The translations under genes were made by a program, and so were the position numbers. A stretch of 64,000 nucleotides of DNA, taken from NCBI GenBank assembly GCA_013350335.1, contig CM023536.1, positions 7,088,207-7,152,206 of the forward strand, given 5' to 3'. How positions within the stretch are numbered: the stretch's first letter is position 1; the number at the start of each line of letters is the position of its first letter. The notes under the pieces are model-generated. The model was not told where the DNA came from and did no database searches. It saw only the letters and a program-made list of their open reading frames with translations. This DNA is from Chimonanthus salicifolius (lineage: Eukaryota > Streptophyta > Magnoliopsida > Laurales > Calycanthaceae). Below, piece after piece: positions 1 through 11,764 of the stretch.

Positions 1-2969
1 AAGTGAGTAGTCGAAACTGTCGCCAATAGCATAGAAGATGAAACACAACATTTGAGCCCTCATATTAAGGATGGAGCGCCACCCCTAAGAGGTTTTCCTA
101 TTGATACTAAGGCCCCAGAAGCTTCTCCCCCGCAGGTATTTGGCACAAATCCACCTGAGCCACAAACTATCCCTCTTAGTGATAATGGACCAGGCTTGTT
201 TCATAATGCATGCAATGTTGACGTCGCTAATTTTCCTCGGTCCCAAACCACCTTTGTCTTCGGGAGGCAGATCTTGTTCCAGCTGACGGTGTGCATCTTC
301 TTCTGGGAACCATTTCCCCAAAGAAACCCCCGCATCATTTCCTCAATCGCCAAGCAACAAGTTTTGGGAAGGAGAAAGGAGTTACTCTAGTAAATATGGA
401 AGTGGTTGATAGTTGAGCGAAGGAGCTTCAATCTTCTAGCAAAAGATAGGTTCTTAGAATGCCATCCGCAGATGCGAGAACGAATTAGAAATCAAGAAGA
501 TGAGAACAATCAGCGATAAGAAGCCTACTGGAGAAAAGCGGAAGCCCGAGATACCGAATAGGTAGCGTAGCTTCGGGCATGCCAAGGATAGACATAATCT
601 CATCTTTGATCAAGGTAGACTTGGAGAAAATGATATTACTTATGTTGACATTAACATGCAAACCAGAGAAGGCACTGAACCTAGCAAGGAGCATCCTCAG
701 TGCATTGGTCGAACCAATATCAGCCGAGCAAAAGATCATAAGATCATCTGCATAGAGGAGATGGGAAATGAACAGATCTCTAGCAACAAAAGGGTAGAGG
801 ATCTCTTTGTTCTCAACAGCACGATTGATGGCGGAGGAAAGACTTTCCATATCTAGAGCAAAAAGGAAAGGGGAGATAGGATCCCCCTGCCTCAAGCCTT
901 TAGTACTGGGAAAGAAGCCATGCGGGGTCCCATTAATAAGAACAAAAAATCTGGGGGAGTCCAGGCAGCACTTGATCTAACCAATCCAAGTCTCATTAAA
1001 ATTAGCTTGCCTCAGGAGAAGATAAATGCACTCCCAGTTGACGCTGTTGAAAGCCTTCCTAAGGTCAATTTTGAGGCACATACGAGGAGGCCCGCTGTCC
1101 AGGTGGATACCTTTAACAAGGTCATGGCACGGAAGAATGTTATTGGATATATCTCTCCCCGGAATGAAGGCACTTTGATGATGACCAATCAGCTTAGGCA
1201 TGAAGGGCTTGAGACGATTAACCATAATACGAGAGATCAGTTTGTAAATTTCATTAGCCAAAGAGATGGGCCTGAAGCAATCGGGGTGATCCGCAGCAGG
1301 AGTTTTAGGGATGAGGGCAATGAAACACGCTTTGAGTTGCTTGAGGATTTTCCCCCATTTAAAGAAATCAATGACGGCTGCCACCGTATCATCACCAATA
1401 GTGTCCCAGCAATTGCGGTAGAAGTGGAGGTTAAAGCCATTCGGGCCCGGGGTCTTATTTGGATTGGTACCGAACAAAGCAAACTCCACCTCTTTCCTTT
1501 CCACTTGAGCATCAACCAAATCAGCATCAACAATACTAAGAGGGTTGCTGATCCTAAAGCCATCATCCAGACTAAAATAGGTATCTCCCCCAAAGATGAT
1601 AGCAAAATAATTAACAAAGGTGTTGGAGATGACAATGGGATCATCACTTTGGGTGCCACTATCAGTAGTAATCATTAGAATTTTGTTGTTGTGCTCCCTG
1701 GCTTTAACTGCATTATAGAAAAATTTACTACCAATGTCCCGCAGGTTAAGGTTGAGGAGATGAGACTTTTGGTGGAGAAGGCTAATCTCATGGCCCGATG
1801 CTTTCTCCAAGTTACGCTTAGCCAGAAGGAGAAAGTTGAAGTTTGTATTAGATTTGTGATTCTCATAAGCAATTTGAGAAACATCCAACATCTTGCGGGC
1901 ATTATCAAGTTGGGCAATAAGCTTTGGTCTGCCACGATGGAAACTAACCAAGGCCCTCTTTAGGTGCTTAAGCTTTGAAACTAATTTAAACATAAGAGTG
2001 CCAGTGGTGTCCATGGACCAGGTAGATTTCACAATGGCCTTGAATTCATCATCCTTGCACTAGTGATTGATGAAGCGAAAAGGAGTTCTTCTAGTACGAA
2101 GATTACCAGATAAGTTGATCAAGATCCCTCTGTGATCAGATATGCTTGGCCCAAAGTAATAGGAGAATGTGTTGTGAAAACAAGACAAAAAAAACTGGTT
2201 GATAAGAGCTATGTTGATCTTAGTCTCGACTCTGCGAACACCATGAGAAGAATTCCACCAAGAAAAGTCAACACCGGTAATACAAAGGTCCATGAGACTG
2301 GCACTATCAATGCAATTGTTGAAGGCTTCAAGAACAGATGAAACAGGGGGGAGCCGCCAAACTTCTCAGCAGCAGAGCGGATGCAATTGTAGTCACCAGT
2401 AAAAATGCAGGGCATGGTATAGGAGTTTGAGATATTCACAATGTCATTCCAAAGAGAGATTCTCCCCTAAGGGTTGTTGTCCCCATAAATACAGCACAAA
2501 AGGAAGGGGGTGCCTTCATGCGGGTAAATAAGTCGTGCAAGGCTGAGTTGATCCGTGATTTGAAGGATAGTTAAGTTGATTGATGGGTTCCAGGCGACCT
2601 ATATACGGGCGTAGGAGCAGCAACAAGCATTTGATTGACTGTACCAGAGAGAAGGAAAGAAAGAAGCAGGAGGAGCATTGGGGTTATTGGCATGAATCCG
2701 GCTTTCTAGAACACAAAAGATATTTGTCTTCATGGAGGAGATGCGATCTTTGACCTCCAGCTTCATGTAAGGGCGATTTAGCCCCCTAACGGTAGGATAT
2801 GCTTTTCCACTCGGGAAGATAGCAGCTGCGGCAATTTCCTTGCTCTGTTTGAGAACATCGAGGATAGTATCAGTGGAGTCAAGTACCTTGCCATTGTTGG
2901 TGCAAAGGCAGAGTGGGTCGGCAGCAGCATGCTTCTTATCCCTGCCCCGACCCTCCGAGACCACTGACG
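1..2969 (-). pseudogene. LINE ORF2 pseudogene: APE-type endonuclease and reverse transcriptase
   Basis: ORF2 of L1-type LINEs nicks the target and reverse-transcribes the element RNA. On the minus strand the endonuclease begins near 2800 (VRGLN..., then FCVLESRI). It continues through the GDYN motif near 2380 and an SDHRG motif near 2130. Reverse transcriptase follows from about 2030: FRPISL, HQSAFIPGR, KIDLRKAFNSVNW, then RQGDPISPFLF and the catalytic YADD at about 743-754. A late block near 85-320 (GGLGPRKISDVN, KYLRGRSFW) belongs to the C-terminal part. Reading moves between frames many times, with stops near 2060 and 980 and around 320-480. The RNase H end is outside the window. Decayed copy, not a functional gene. 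Confidence 0.92.
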
Positions 2970-5900
2970 TGAGATTTTTTTTTTTTTTCTAACACAATAT
3001 TGAGCCTTTGCTGAAATCATCGTATGGACTTTAACATCTCTTATGACCAAGTTTGGATCTAACATTTGGCAGCTTAGGACCCAATCATATCTAGACAGGT
3101 AAAAATCTCAGGCAGATGGAGGAGCCACCATGGGCCCGCTTAAAACCCAAAATCTCGACAGATTCCACATTGACGCATAGTATGTGGATACACTACTAAC
3201 CAATATGTAATCTATAACTTAACCTCTTAGGAAAGTCCAAATAGAAAATGTCACACATGATCTACCTAACATTTATCATCAATCAATCCCATCAACATCA
3301 GAATTGCACATCAGAAACGAAGTAAACTTTATTACATCCTACAGTGTTTCAAACGAACACCATAAAGGGTTTAACATTGCATGTTTATATGTACAATGTA
3401 TACTAAGTTAAACATAAAATCTCAATATTGGGTAGATAGCTAAAGGGTTTCCACCCTATACTACAGTAGAAGATCCTCCTCTCCTTCGTCTCCCTGAGTT
3501 TCCTGTTACGTAAGGGGTCTGAGCTTTACAAACTCAATGAAGAGAAAACAACAGCAAGTTCTAGATAATAAAGCATATTATCAACATAATAGACATGTTA
3601 TCAAACAACAGTTTATACACTCAGAAATTATGTAAAATAATGTCAACTACAATTATCTATCATGAAATGTCCTTCATTTTTCAAAAAGATACCCCCGCCA
3701 AACGACGTCTACGGTTCTTCCTTAACCGCGAGTAATACGTTTCCTACACCACCGGCAAATTCATGATCAGTGCTTCACACAGCCCATATTTTAAATACAC
3801 CTCGTACCAGTGCCCTCCACGAGCTAGGTACTTCATACATTGGTGTGAGGTAATTTGATATGCATAGTACACCAATCAATATGCACATCAACACATGAAT
3901 TTAAACATAATTGTCAACCCACATAATATCTCTCACACATATGATCATAATAATCTCACTCAGCTAACATAGATTTATAAGCCCTTCCGCATGAATTATA
4001 ATACAAATATTAGCAATCAGTATATACTATGCTAGAAAAACTAAATACAGATTAAGAGCCCACCAACGGGTTACATTATAACACAAATAAGTGTTACCGT
4101 TCTCTCCAATCGGGTACATCTACCCTATACTCATCATTTATTGGATAGATTAATTATCCTGCAATACATCAGTTAAATACAAAATGCATATTCCTATCGG
4201 AATCACGGTTGGATACCTGATCTATCATCAGATCACCCATATCACAATACCAAGTAGTCTCTAGGAATAAGTGAGTTCCGTACTCCGTTTTAAGATGGCT
4301 AGATCTCGACATCCCGAAACACTCTCAAATTCACGTTTCATATGTAGAAACTCATAATCATCTCATTACGTGTGAATAGTGTCAGTATCGCATCTTAATC
4401 CCATTACATTCTTTCCGTCAATAAAGATGACCACGGATATCCACTTATTGCTGTAGGGCTAATGGTGAAAGAAACATTTTATTGAATGCAAAATGAGATG
4501 CATTTTAGTAAACATATAGTGTGGCTGAATCTCCTCACCTTCGGTTGGTGAGTGTTTTTCAGTAATCTGTTTAAAATGGAAAATAGTGTAAATACAATGT
4601 ATAATAACACTATATAGCCATAATATATACTCCTAAGTGTTAGGAATATCATGACAATACATTTATAGAGTTTTCTTGCAATTTTGTAAAAATTACGATT
4701 TTGCCCCTAAGCTTAATACGGGCTAAAAATAAACTCCCAAGTGGTCTTACATAAATATTTTTAAACTAAAACAACATAAAATCTATTTTTGAACTTTTTC
4801 AAAAAATTACATTTTTGCCCCCCGAAAATATCCAAAATTACCAAAATGCCCCTGGGCACTATTCACAGTACTGTTCATAAAATTTACGAAAATGCCATCT
4901 GGCACTGTTCATAAAAATTATGAAAATGCCATCGGGCACTGTTCACCCAAATTACCAAAATGACATTCTGACAATTTAGTGCCTTGCACAGTGCACCGCA
5001 AATCACTGTTAACGGGCGAATTTTCAGATTTTTTTGTATTTTCTTCTCCGATTTTTATAGAGTAAACTGTAAGTCATTTTTTGATGAAATTAAATAGCTA
5101 GCTTCTTCTTAATGAGGTCTACAAATTAAAAATATTAACTCAAAATAAATACTTACAGAAATCTTCTGAAAAAATTAAGATTGCACTTGTAGAGTAACAG
5201 TGAACGCCCAGCAGAGAGAAAAACTGATAAAAGGCTGTGAATTTGTGATTTTTAAACTTAACTGAGTGCATTTATTTATAATGTTTTGAAAAACACTATT
5301 GAAAACTGCTGGATGAATCCCTGACCGTTTGATGTGTCAGCAAAAGGTAGAAAAAAATCTTACCTGCTCAATAGTGTCGGCAAAAGATAAGATGAAAAAA
5401 TCTTATCTTCAAGTAACAGTAAAAATTATTGTTACTTTACCCTTTTTCTGTTCGTCTATATTAGACTTTAACTCTTGAAAATCCGACACCATAGGTGTGT
5501 TGAGAACACGGGGTTTACCTACGGAGGAACGTTCACTTTTTTTTTTTACACCAAAAATAGGATATTTTTCACAAAGTCAACGTTTTAATAAAATAGACGG
5601 CTTATAATCACTGTGATTTTGACACTTTGAAACAAGTGTTTAAAATATTCATTTCGACATTCTAAATATGTTAAAGCGTTTGATAAAATACAGATCGAAC
5701 GTGATCTGAGTTTGCTAATTTTCGAAATACGGGGTATCTTAAAAATCGGGGCTTTTAGATAAAAGCATATGTAAAATACACATTTCGAGGAATACTCGTG
5801 AAATTCTGAAAATACCACTGAGTAGCGTACTCAAAAAGCTTAATATGTGTGTGAATTTCAAGGTCTGAATATATCAGAAGAATGGTCTTTCACTACTCAA

Positions 5901-6137
5901 GAGGTTTATAAGACACTATTCATGATTTTATATGTAAACAAAAGACGTTTAAGTAATGCCTAGAATGCCCTTCGAACTTTCGTCGGGCTGAATCACTAAG
6001 CAAACAAGCTCTGATCAGGTCACATATTCCCTTTTCGGGAAGCTCTTTCTGTACCCTATCATATTAACCGGTCATAAAGCCGAATTAATAATTCTAAAAA
6101 TTGTTATTCTCCTAATTTAAAAGGTCGGCTTATTACA
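2970..6137 (-). mobile_element. Putative solo LTR (Gypsy/chromovirus-like) inserted in the LINE
   Basis: This block separates LINE ORF1 from ORF2 and has no convincing coding sequence. Read on the minus strand it starts TGTAATAAGCCGACC and ends TCTCA, the TG...CA form of an LTR. At about 3.2 kb it is long but within the range of Tekay/Del-type Gypsy LTRs. An internal array of CACTGTTCA-type repeats (4800-4990) is also typical of those LTRs. The flanking 5-mers (TGACG and CTTCT on the plus strand) do not match, so no target-site duplication supports the ends; it may have formed by recombination or have a deleted edge. The poly(T) at 2974-2988 leaves a retroposon as an alternative. Confidence 0.5.
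4800..4990. repeat. Short degenerate tandem array with CACTGTTCA core
   Basis: About four imperfect units of roughly 35-45 bp. Each combines a run like AAATTACCAAAATGCC with GGGCACTGTTCA or a close variant (near 4855, 4905, 4935 and 4960). The array lies inside the putative LTR and is the best internal hint of its class. Confidence 0.6.
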
Positions 6138-8160
6138 CTTCTCGTCCAAATTGGCCCCTAGAGGGTTATTCTCAAGATCTTCCAAAAGGCCAAATCTGTT
6201 GCAGGATAAGGGGACTTATGCAGAGACAGAAGGAGCTTCATGAATAGGGTCGGATGTGGGGACAGGATCAGGGATTGGTGGACTACCAGGGGGGACAGGA
6301 GCGGTTGGAGAGTGGCAAGAAGTCCCAACATCCTTCTGAGATTTCCTGTGGACCACAGCAACAAAATCACCTTGATCCAAATTTTTATTTCCTGGGACAG
6401 GGGGATCTTCAGCATTAGCAATCCCTTTCCCTTTGTTAGGATTCCTAGTTCCCTTAGGCACCCAAATTTGCCTGGTTTTGGGTAGTTTTGGGCATTCGGA
6501 GGCTGAATGTAGGAAAGTGCTACACGAAGGACAGACCTTGGGCTTCCAGTCGTATTCCACTGGCTTATTTACAGAGACTTTTGATGTGATGATTTTGAGT
6601 TCCTCAGGAAAGGAGCATTTTGTAGATATCTCAACACAAACCCGAGCTTGGGCAAGATTTGTCCCATTAGCAGTGGCAGAGTCCATGCAAATAGGGATCC
6701 CAACAGCACTGGCAAGCTTGCTTAAATTGTGGTGAATACGAAGACAGTCATTTAGATTTGGAAATTTTATCCAAATGGGAATGGATTGAAAATCTTCTTT
6801 TTCCAAAGTGGAACCTAGAACCCAATGCTTGAGCATGAGGGGCTTCCCTTGAATGAAATATGGTCCTGATTCAAGAACCTTTAGACATTCTTCCTCCGAG
6901 TCAAATCTGAAAAGGAAAAAACCATCACGCATTTGGAAGATCTCCAACCCAGACTTGATATTCCATTGTCCTGACGTTGCACTTCGGACATGACCAATTC
7001 ATGCCTTCCTGCCAATGCAGTAACCCAGAAGGGTGGTTTTCCAGTTAACCTCGCCAATTTTTATCTCATCATCTGAGTACGATATGGTACATGGGTTTTC
7101 TGGGTTTGGTTCAATGAATTTTAGGGAAAGAGCAGTCGGTCTTTTTGGAGTGAAAAGGGATTTCCATTGCTTTGGCTGATTGGGAGCTTGGTCAGGTTTG
7201 CCGTCAATGGCAGCAGGGTTAGGGTTACCATCCTCGTTTTGAGTGGGATTAGGGTTAGGAGCCCTTGCAGAAGCATGCTTGGGGAGGGCATGATGGGAAC
7301 CAGGCTTACTAGCATTAACAAGAGCTACTCCGATGGCTGGTGGATTAACAGCTGGCTTAGCTGCAGAACTCGTATCGAGAGGATTTCTAATGGCTGGTGG
7401 ATTAACAGGGCTCGCATCTCGAGACCTGTGAGTAGAGGTAACATCAGGGGTGTTGGCGGTATCCATCACATTGGCCCCATGTTTAGGAGATGAGTGGTCT
7501 GAGTTGTAGCAAGAGGATGACCCTGACACATGATCCTCATGGATCCGCCGTCGAGCTTCATCAATCAAGGATGGGTTTGTATCGACCGGGATGCAGGCAC
7601 CATTACCTGTAAGAATAACAGCGATGATGGAATTGAACTTTTCTTCGTCATTTGCAAGACAAAAAGTGTGCAGATCGAAGGCAAATTTGTTGATGGAGGG
7701 AGACCATTCGGAGACCTCAATAAAAGTTTCAGATGGGTTATATTTTTTGTAGAGGGCAGCCCTTTCTTGCCCTTGAAGCAGGATCTCAGTAGGTATACTC
7801 TCAGGAATGGATTCAAGTTTTTTTCTACAAATATAGCTGGCCACGAGCTCAATACGCTCAACATCATCAGTGCATTTGACAAAATTCTTCTTAAAAGCCT
7901 CCTACTTCTTGGCTTTGATTTTCGCCTGAGCCCTAAGTACCAGATCGTCTGAAGCGGCAAGGGGCAAAGCAATCCCATTTTCGATGGCAGAAACCAGGTT
8001 GGCGACCTTTACATCGTCTGACCAATCAGAGAGAAGAGTTCTCTCGAAGGTAAGTAGCTTCAAGGCAGGGTCCTTCGCAGGTTCTGGCTAATCAGGTAGA
8101 GGTTTGGGTTTGGGTTTAGGGGTTTTCTTCGCCTTCCCTATCGCACCATGAACGGCGATG
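6138..8160 (-). pseudogene. LINE ORF1 pseudogene: DUF4283 and CCHC zinc knuckle
   Basis: ORF1 proteins of plant LINEs bind element RNA. The minus strand gives an N-terminal Lys/Pro-rich stretch (KTPKPKPKP near 8110) and a region I do not recognise (near 7560-8060). A Pro/Ala/Asn-rich linker follows (7050-7500). A DUF4283-like domain then begins QMRDGFFLFRFDSEEECL (6940 downwards) and ends in a knuckle C-x2-C-x4-H-x4-C (CPSCSTFLHSASEC, about 6495-6540). In-frame stops lie near 8088, 7898 and 6216, and the frame changes near 6950-7000. After the 6216 stop the same frame still reads NRFGLLEDLE, a typical ORF1 tail, up to the edge of the insertion at 6138. No clear start codon was found. Confidence 0.85.
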
Positions 8161-9573
8161 GGAAAGGGAAGGTAGAAAAGAAAAGGGAATGTCCAGAAAA
8201 GAAAAGGCCAATAGTGAGAACAATAATTTCATCCATTGGTTTCGCCATTAGATGGGTCCCACATATGCCCTTTGCTAGAGTGCACAAAACTCTTAGCATT
8301 TGATAGTTTGGTGTTACATAGATTACCAAATTTGAATTAGTACCTTAATATATTTGATTTTAAACTTGATATTTTCATATTAATAAAAGAAAATGTTAAA
8401 CACACTCGTATTTTTTATAATAAAAAACAATGCTATGTTTTTTCACAAATTAAATAATGAAAAATGTCCTTTGGTACCAAAACATCATCTATTGATAGCT
8501 TTCAATTAAAAAGTAGTGAAATATTAACTTCAATATTTAGGGTTTGGAGGATATTAAGCTGTCTTCCACAAAATTGTCAAGTGACCCATGTTGTCATTGT
8601 CACACATGAAAATATATCATCATAAAGGCATACCGCATACCTAACGGCCTTAGTTTCATTGTCCTAAGTACTTTCCAAGGCAAAAGTGGCAAGAAATGAT
8701 ATGATGGGGGAGGAGAGTCATAATTGTAAACCCTTAGTTTTCTAACATAGATATATTATTGACTTTATCTTTAATCTCTGTCTTTTACTAATTTTACATC
8801 TGACTATTGAGATTTGAGAATGATCAATATTATGAATACTTTTGTTTTAAAAGAGTTTTTAAATGTGAGATTGGAATGGATAAAATCTAATTCTTACTCT
8901 TTGATTATCAAATGGGGATAAATAAAGGTTATCCCTATTACCCTCCATCGCTAATGAAACAAACGCAATCTAACTTTAAAATCAGATGGCCTAGAAATTA
9001 TTAAGGTACTTGATAGTGAAAGTTGTTAAATATTTTTAAGAAGATGACACTCGTTATTTTTTATGGTTAAGATTGAAGTGATTGAAAATTGATCTTTGAG
9101 ATGAAATTTTAAAATATTTCGACCTTTTAAGTCTTTTTCAATCTATACAATTAAATTTTCAATTTATAAAACAAAAAATAAAAATATATAGAAAATAAAC
9201 GAACCTCAAAGTCTGACCAGTCTCAATAGACTTAAAATACCCGAATCCAAAAGCTCGACACATTGCATAAAAAACTTTGTCAATACTCATTTATTTATGA
9301 GTCAAACTGAACTTCGATCAAATTCAAACAAATGAATACTAATTTAAATGATTTCTATGTATCATTGGGAGAGTAAGTCTTGTTCCAAACGGGAGAAGCC
9401 CCCAACTTGAGATTGTGGAATCTTTGCTTTTAGAGAGTGAAGAGCATGTCTCATTTAAACTGGAATGACTTGATTCCATTTTTCATTTTTCTTTTTTCTT
9501 TTTTCTTTTTCTTTTTTCTTTTTATCACCAAAAGAGTGAATTTGGTGGAAATGAAAAGTTTCATTAAATTACA
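8161..9573. other. Intergenic, AT-rich; nothing identified
   Basis: No coding region, RNA gene or delimited repeat is supported. A pyrimidine-rich (TTTTTC)n-like stretch lies at about 9480-9525. Confidence 0.6.
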
Positions 9574-9934
9574 TCTTGGGAAAGGCTGCAATTCTAGTCG
9601 GGCGGGTTAAGTTCTTTAAAATCCAATCCGACTTGAGTTGATATACATGGAACTCAACCCAACGCGACCTGAATTTTCAACCCGAACTTCACAATCCGAC
9701 TCGAATTCTAACCCAAATTCTGACCCAACCCATATTTTGAATCCATTTTAACCTAATTTTGGCCGGGTCGGATAGGATTAACTTGTAAAATCTTCAATCC
9801 GACCCCACTTGAATTTCATGTGGATTTTTATCTTCTAAACCTGACCCAACCTGATAACTCAAAATTCTCGACCCGACCACATGATTTCTTGGGTCGGGTC
9901 AAAAACCGACCCGAGTTGCAGCATAATCTTGGAT
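9574..9934. mobile_element. hAT-like non-autonomous TIR element, family A copy 1
   Basis: The interior is full of ACCCGACCC/GGGTCGGGT words. The ends are inverted: GGCTGCAATTCTAGTCGGGC on the left against GCTGCAACTCGGGTCGG from the reverse complement of the right. The imperfect octamers TCTTGGGA (9574-9581) and TCTTGGAT (9927-9934) match at 6 of 8 and could be an aged 8-bp target duplication. No coding potential. Confidence 0.55.
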
Positions 9935-10186
9935 AAGATAAACATGGGGCGGGGGATCGTTTGTGAATTTTTTAAAGAGAGCTTAAATTGAATTATTGAT
10001 TAAATTTAAAAATTAAAATCTAGCTGCTTTTCGTTAATTCAGAGGCTTTCATTGAAAATTAATATTAATTCTTAAATTAATTTACAATATAATTTGTCTT
10101 AATTTAAAATTTTGTTTTCGATTATTGTATTTCATTCTTAAAATAAATATATATTACTTATGGAAGTAAAAAAGGATAATATCAAT
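9935..10186. other. Intergenic, AT-rich; nothing identified
   Basis: Low-complexity AT-rich sequence between two TIR elements. Confidence 0.6.
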
Positions 10187-10882
10187 ATCTCCACTAGTAT
10201 TATCAAAATTGGGTTGGGTCACGGTCAAAGTAGTGGTTCGATCGCAACAGTCTTCTTCAAGATCCGGTTTTGTTAAAAAACTGTGGGTCACCACGGTTTA
10301 ATTAATTAAACCTCGAGTCAAGACACGTGAGCCAACAAGATTTATTAAATAAAAAAATTTAAATATTTTTAATTTCAAGAAAAACAACACGTGTCCCAAA
10401 AGCGACGTATCACTTAGGGTAAAGAATGTGCAAATTACCCATGCTGAGTCGCTAAGAGCATGACGGGGATGCTGAAGACCGAACACTTAAATGCATGATT
10501 GGCAGTTGGAACTTGGACATGGATTGGCCCTTTTTAAATTTTTATATAAAAATTACATTTCTCTTATAAAAATTAATTTGGCTTTTTTTTATTTTTTATA
10601 ATCAATTTGACAATTGAAAATTTCGCCAAAATATTGGTTAATAATGGCCTTTAAAAATTAATTAGATGTACCAATTTAGCCTTTAAAAATCAATTTGGCC
10701 TTATTAATTTTTTTATAAATTTATCTATTATATTTACACGTGACAAAAAAATTGTTTAAAATTTATTTCTAATTCATCAATTAAAAATTTAATATTATTT
10801 ATAATATTTATATTAATAACACATGTTTAGCTGAGTCTACCACGATTGAATTCACTACGATTCTAATAACATTGACCTCCAC
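10187..10882. mobile_element. Old hAT-type MITE, family C (about 680 bp)
   Basis: The element at 10195-10874 is flanked by ATCTCCAC and ACCTCCAC, an 8-bp duplication with 7 of 8 matching. Its terminal inverted repeats are TAGTATTATCAAAATTG and, from the other end, CAATGTTATTAGAATCG. All six differences are transitions, as expected for an old methylated element. The ends and internal GGTTCGATCG/CACGGT words relate it to the better preserved element at 22463-22909. Confidence 0.65.
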
Positions 10883-11227
10883 CATTATCTTCCTATAATC
10901 CTTATACAGATGCCCCAACAAAGGCCTTCTCAAAATAAGAACTTCCTTCTTTGCTTTGAGCTTTGTCTATTATGAATTACTTTTCAAGGGGACACTTCAG
11001 ATTGGACTCAAAGCTCACAAGAGCTATTGTTAATTCTTGGAGAGTTCCATCCAAGAATTCTAGAGCTAATAAAGAAAGTCAGCGATCTTTCCACGGACAC
11101 TTTATGTATGTAGACACAAGTTTTATCGTGATATACTATTTTGTCCTTCACCTGTCATACCGAAAAATTTTAGAATGTTAGAAATTGGCTCACCAATCGG
11201 ATCTCTTACTATTTTTTGGTGAGTTGA
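10883..11227. other. Intergenic; nothing identified
   Basis: No supported gene. The phrase CTTGGAGAGTTCCATCC near 11036 recurs with one change near 11502, suggesting a decayed retroelement pair. Confidence 0.4.
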
Positions 11228-11331
11228 TTTATTGTTCACGGGTGATTTAGGAAAACTGATTTTAATATTCACAGGTGATTCGGAGAGTCAATTTTACTGT
11301 TCACGAGTGATTCGGTGAACCGATTTTACTC
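11228..11331. repeat. 32-bp tandem repeat, about 3.2 copies
   Basis: Units begin TTTATTGTTCACGGGTGATT (11228), TTTTAATATTCACAGGTGAT (11260) and TTTTACTGTTCACGAGTGAT (11292); a partial fourth starts at 11324. The period is 32 bp. Confidence 0.8.
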
Positions 11332-11764
11332 TTGGCTAGCCGATTTCTGACATTCATATTGTTTTACATTTTCGATAGAGAAGTGAAAGGCAAAATGAGC
11401 ATCATAGGTAAAATTCATATCTGTATACACAAAATACTTGTAGAAGAATCGCTCACCAATAAAAAAAACATTAAAAATAATAATCATTCAAAAAAGAAAT
11501 CTTGGAGAGTCCCATCCACTTGTTGAACGTGCACTGCCGTGCTCTGAGAATCTGTGCATGCAGCGGCATCCATCCGATAGACACCTTCATTATTTCACTA
11601 ACATCAGCTTTTAACCTCTCGATTCTTTCCTTGTTGGTAAGCGGAGACATCTAAACTATGATACCAATTGTTACACTCACACACGAAAGATTCTCCGTAA
11701 ATTATCTGGTGATTTTGGAACAGACACGGTATTACCGTTGCGGTGAGACTATTTCTTTTTATTA
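11332..11764. other. Retroelement-derived intergenic sequence
   Basis: No gene. Near 11650-11690 the minus strand reads GTGTAACA followed by ATTGGTATCATAG. That resembles an LTR end followed by a methionine-tRNA primer binding site, so a decayed LTR element is likely. Confidence 0.45.

Larger units (their letters stand above)
1..8160 (-). mobile_element. Degenerate LINE (non-LTR retrotransposon), ORF1 plus ORF2, interrupted
   Basis: Reading the minus strand from about 8160 down to the window edge gives the gene order of a plant L1-type LINE: an ORF1 with a DUF4283-like region and a CCHC zinc knuckle, then an endonuclease, then a reverse transcriptase. All parts carry stops and frameshifts, so the copy is dead. 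The 3' end, including the poly(A) tail, lies beyond position 1. The 5' end is uncertain; coding similarity fades near 8160. A block of about 3.17 kb (2970-6137) with no coding potential splits the element between ORF1 and the endonuclease and looks like a later insertion. Confidence 0.9.

Noticed and set aside
920..1678. 252-residue plus-strand open frame
   Set aside because: It lies antisense to the LINE reverse transcriptase, shows no domain, and is a shadow of that coding strand.
2970..2990. Poly(T) as the tail of a LINE or SINE inserted at 2970
   Set aside because: Considered as an alternative to a solo LTR. No long target duplication or LINE 3' UTR signature was found, so the LTR reading is preferred but kept at low confidence.
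7200..8130. Telomere-like AGGGTTAGGG and GGTTTGGGTTTGGG words
   Set aside because: They fall in the Asn/Pro- and Lys/Pro-rich coding parts of LINE ORF1 and do not form an array.
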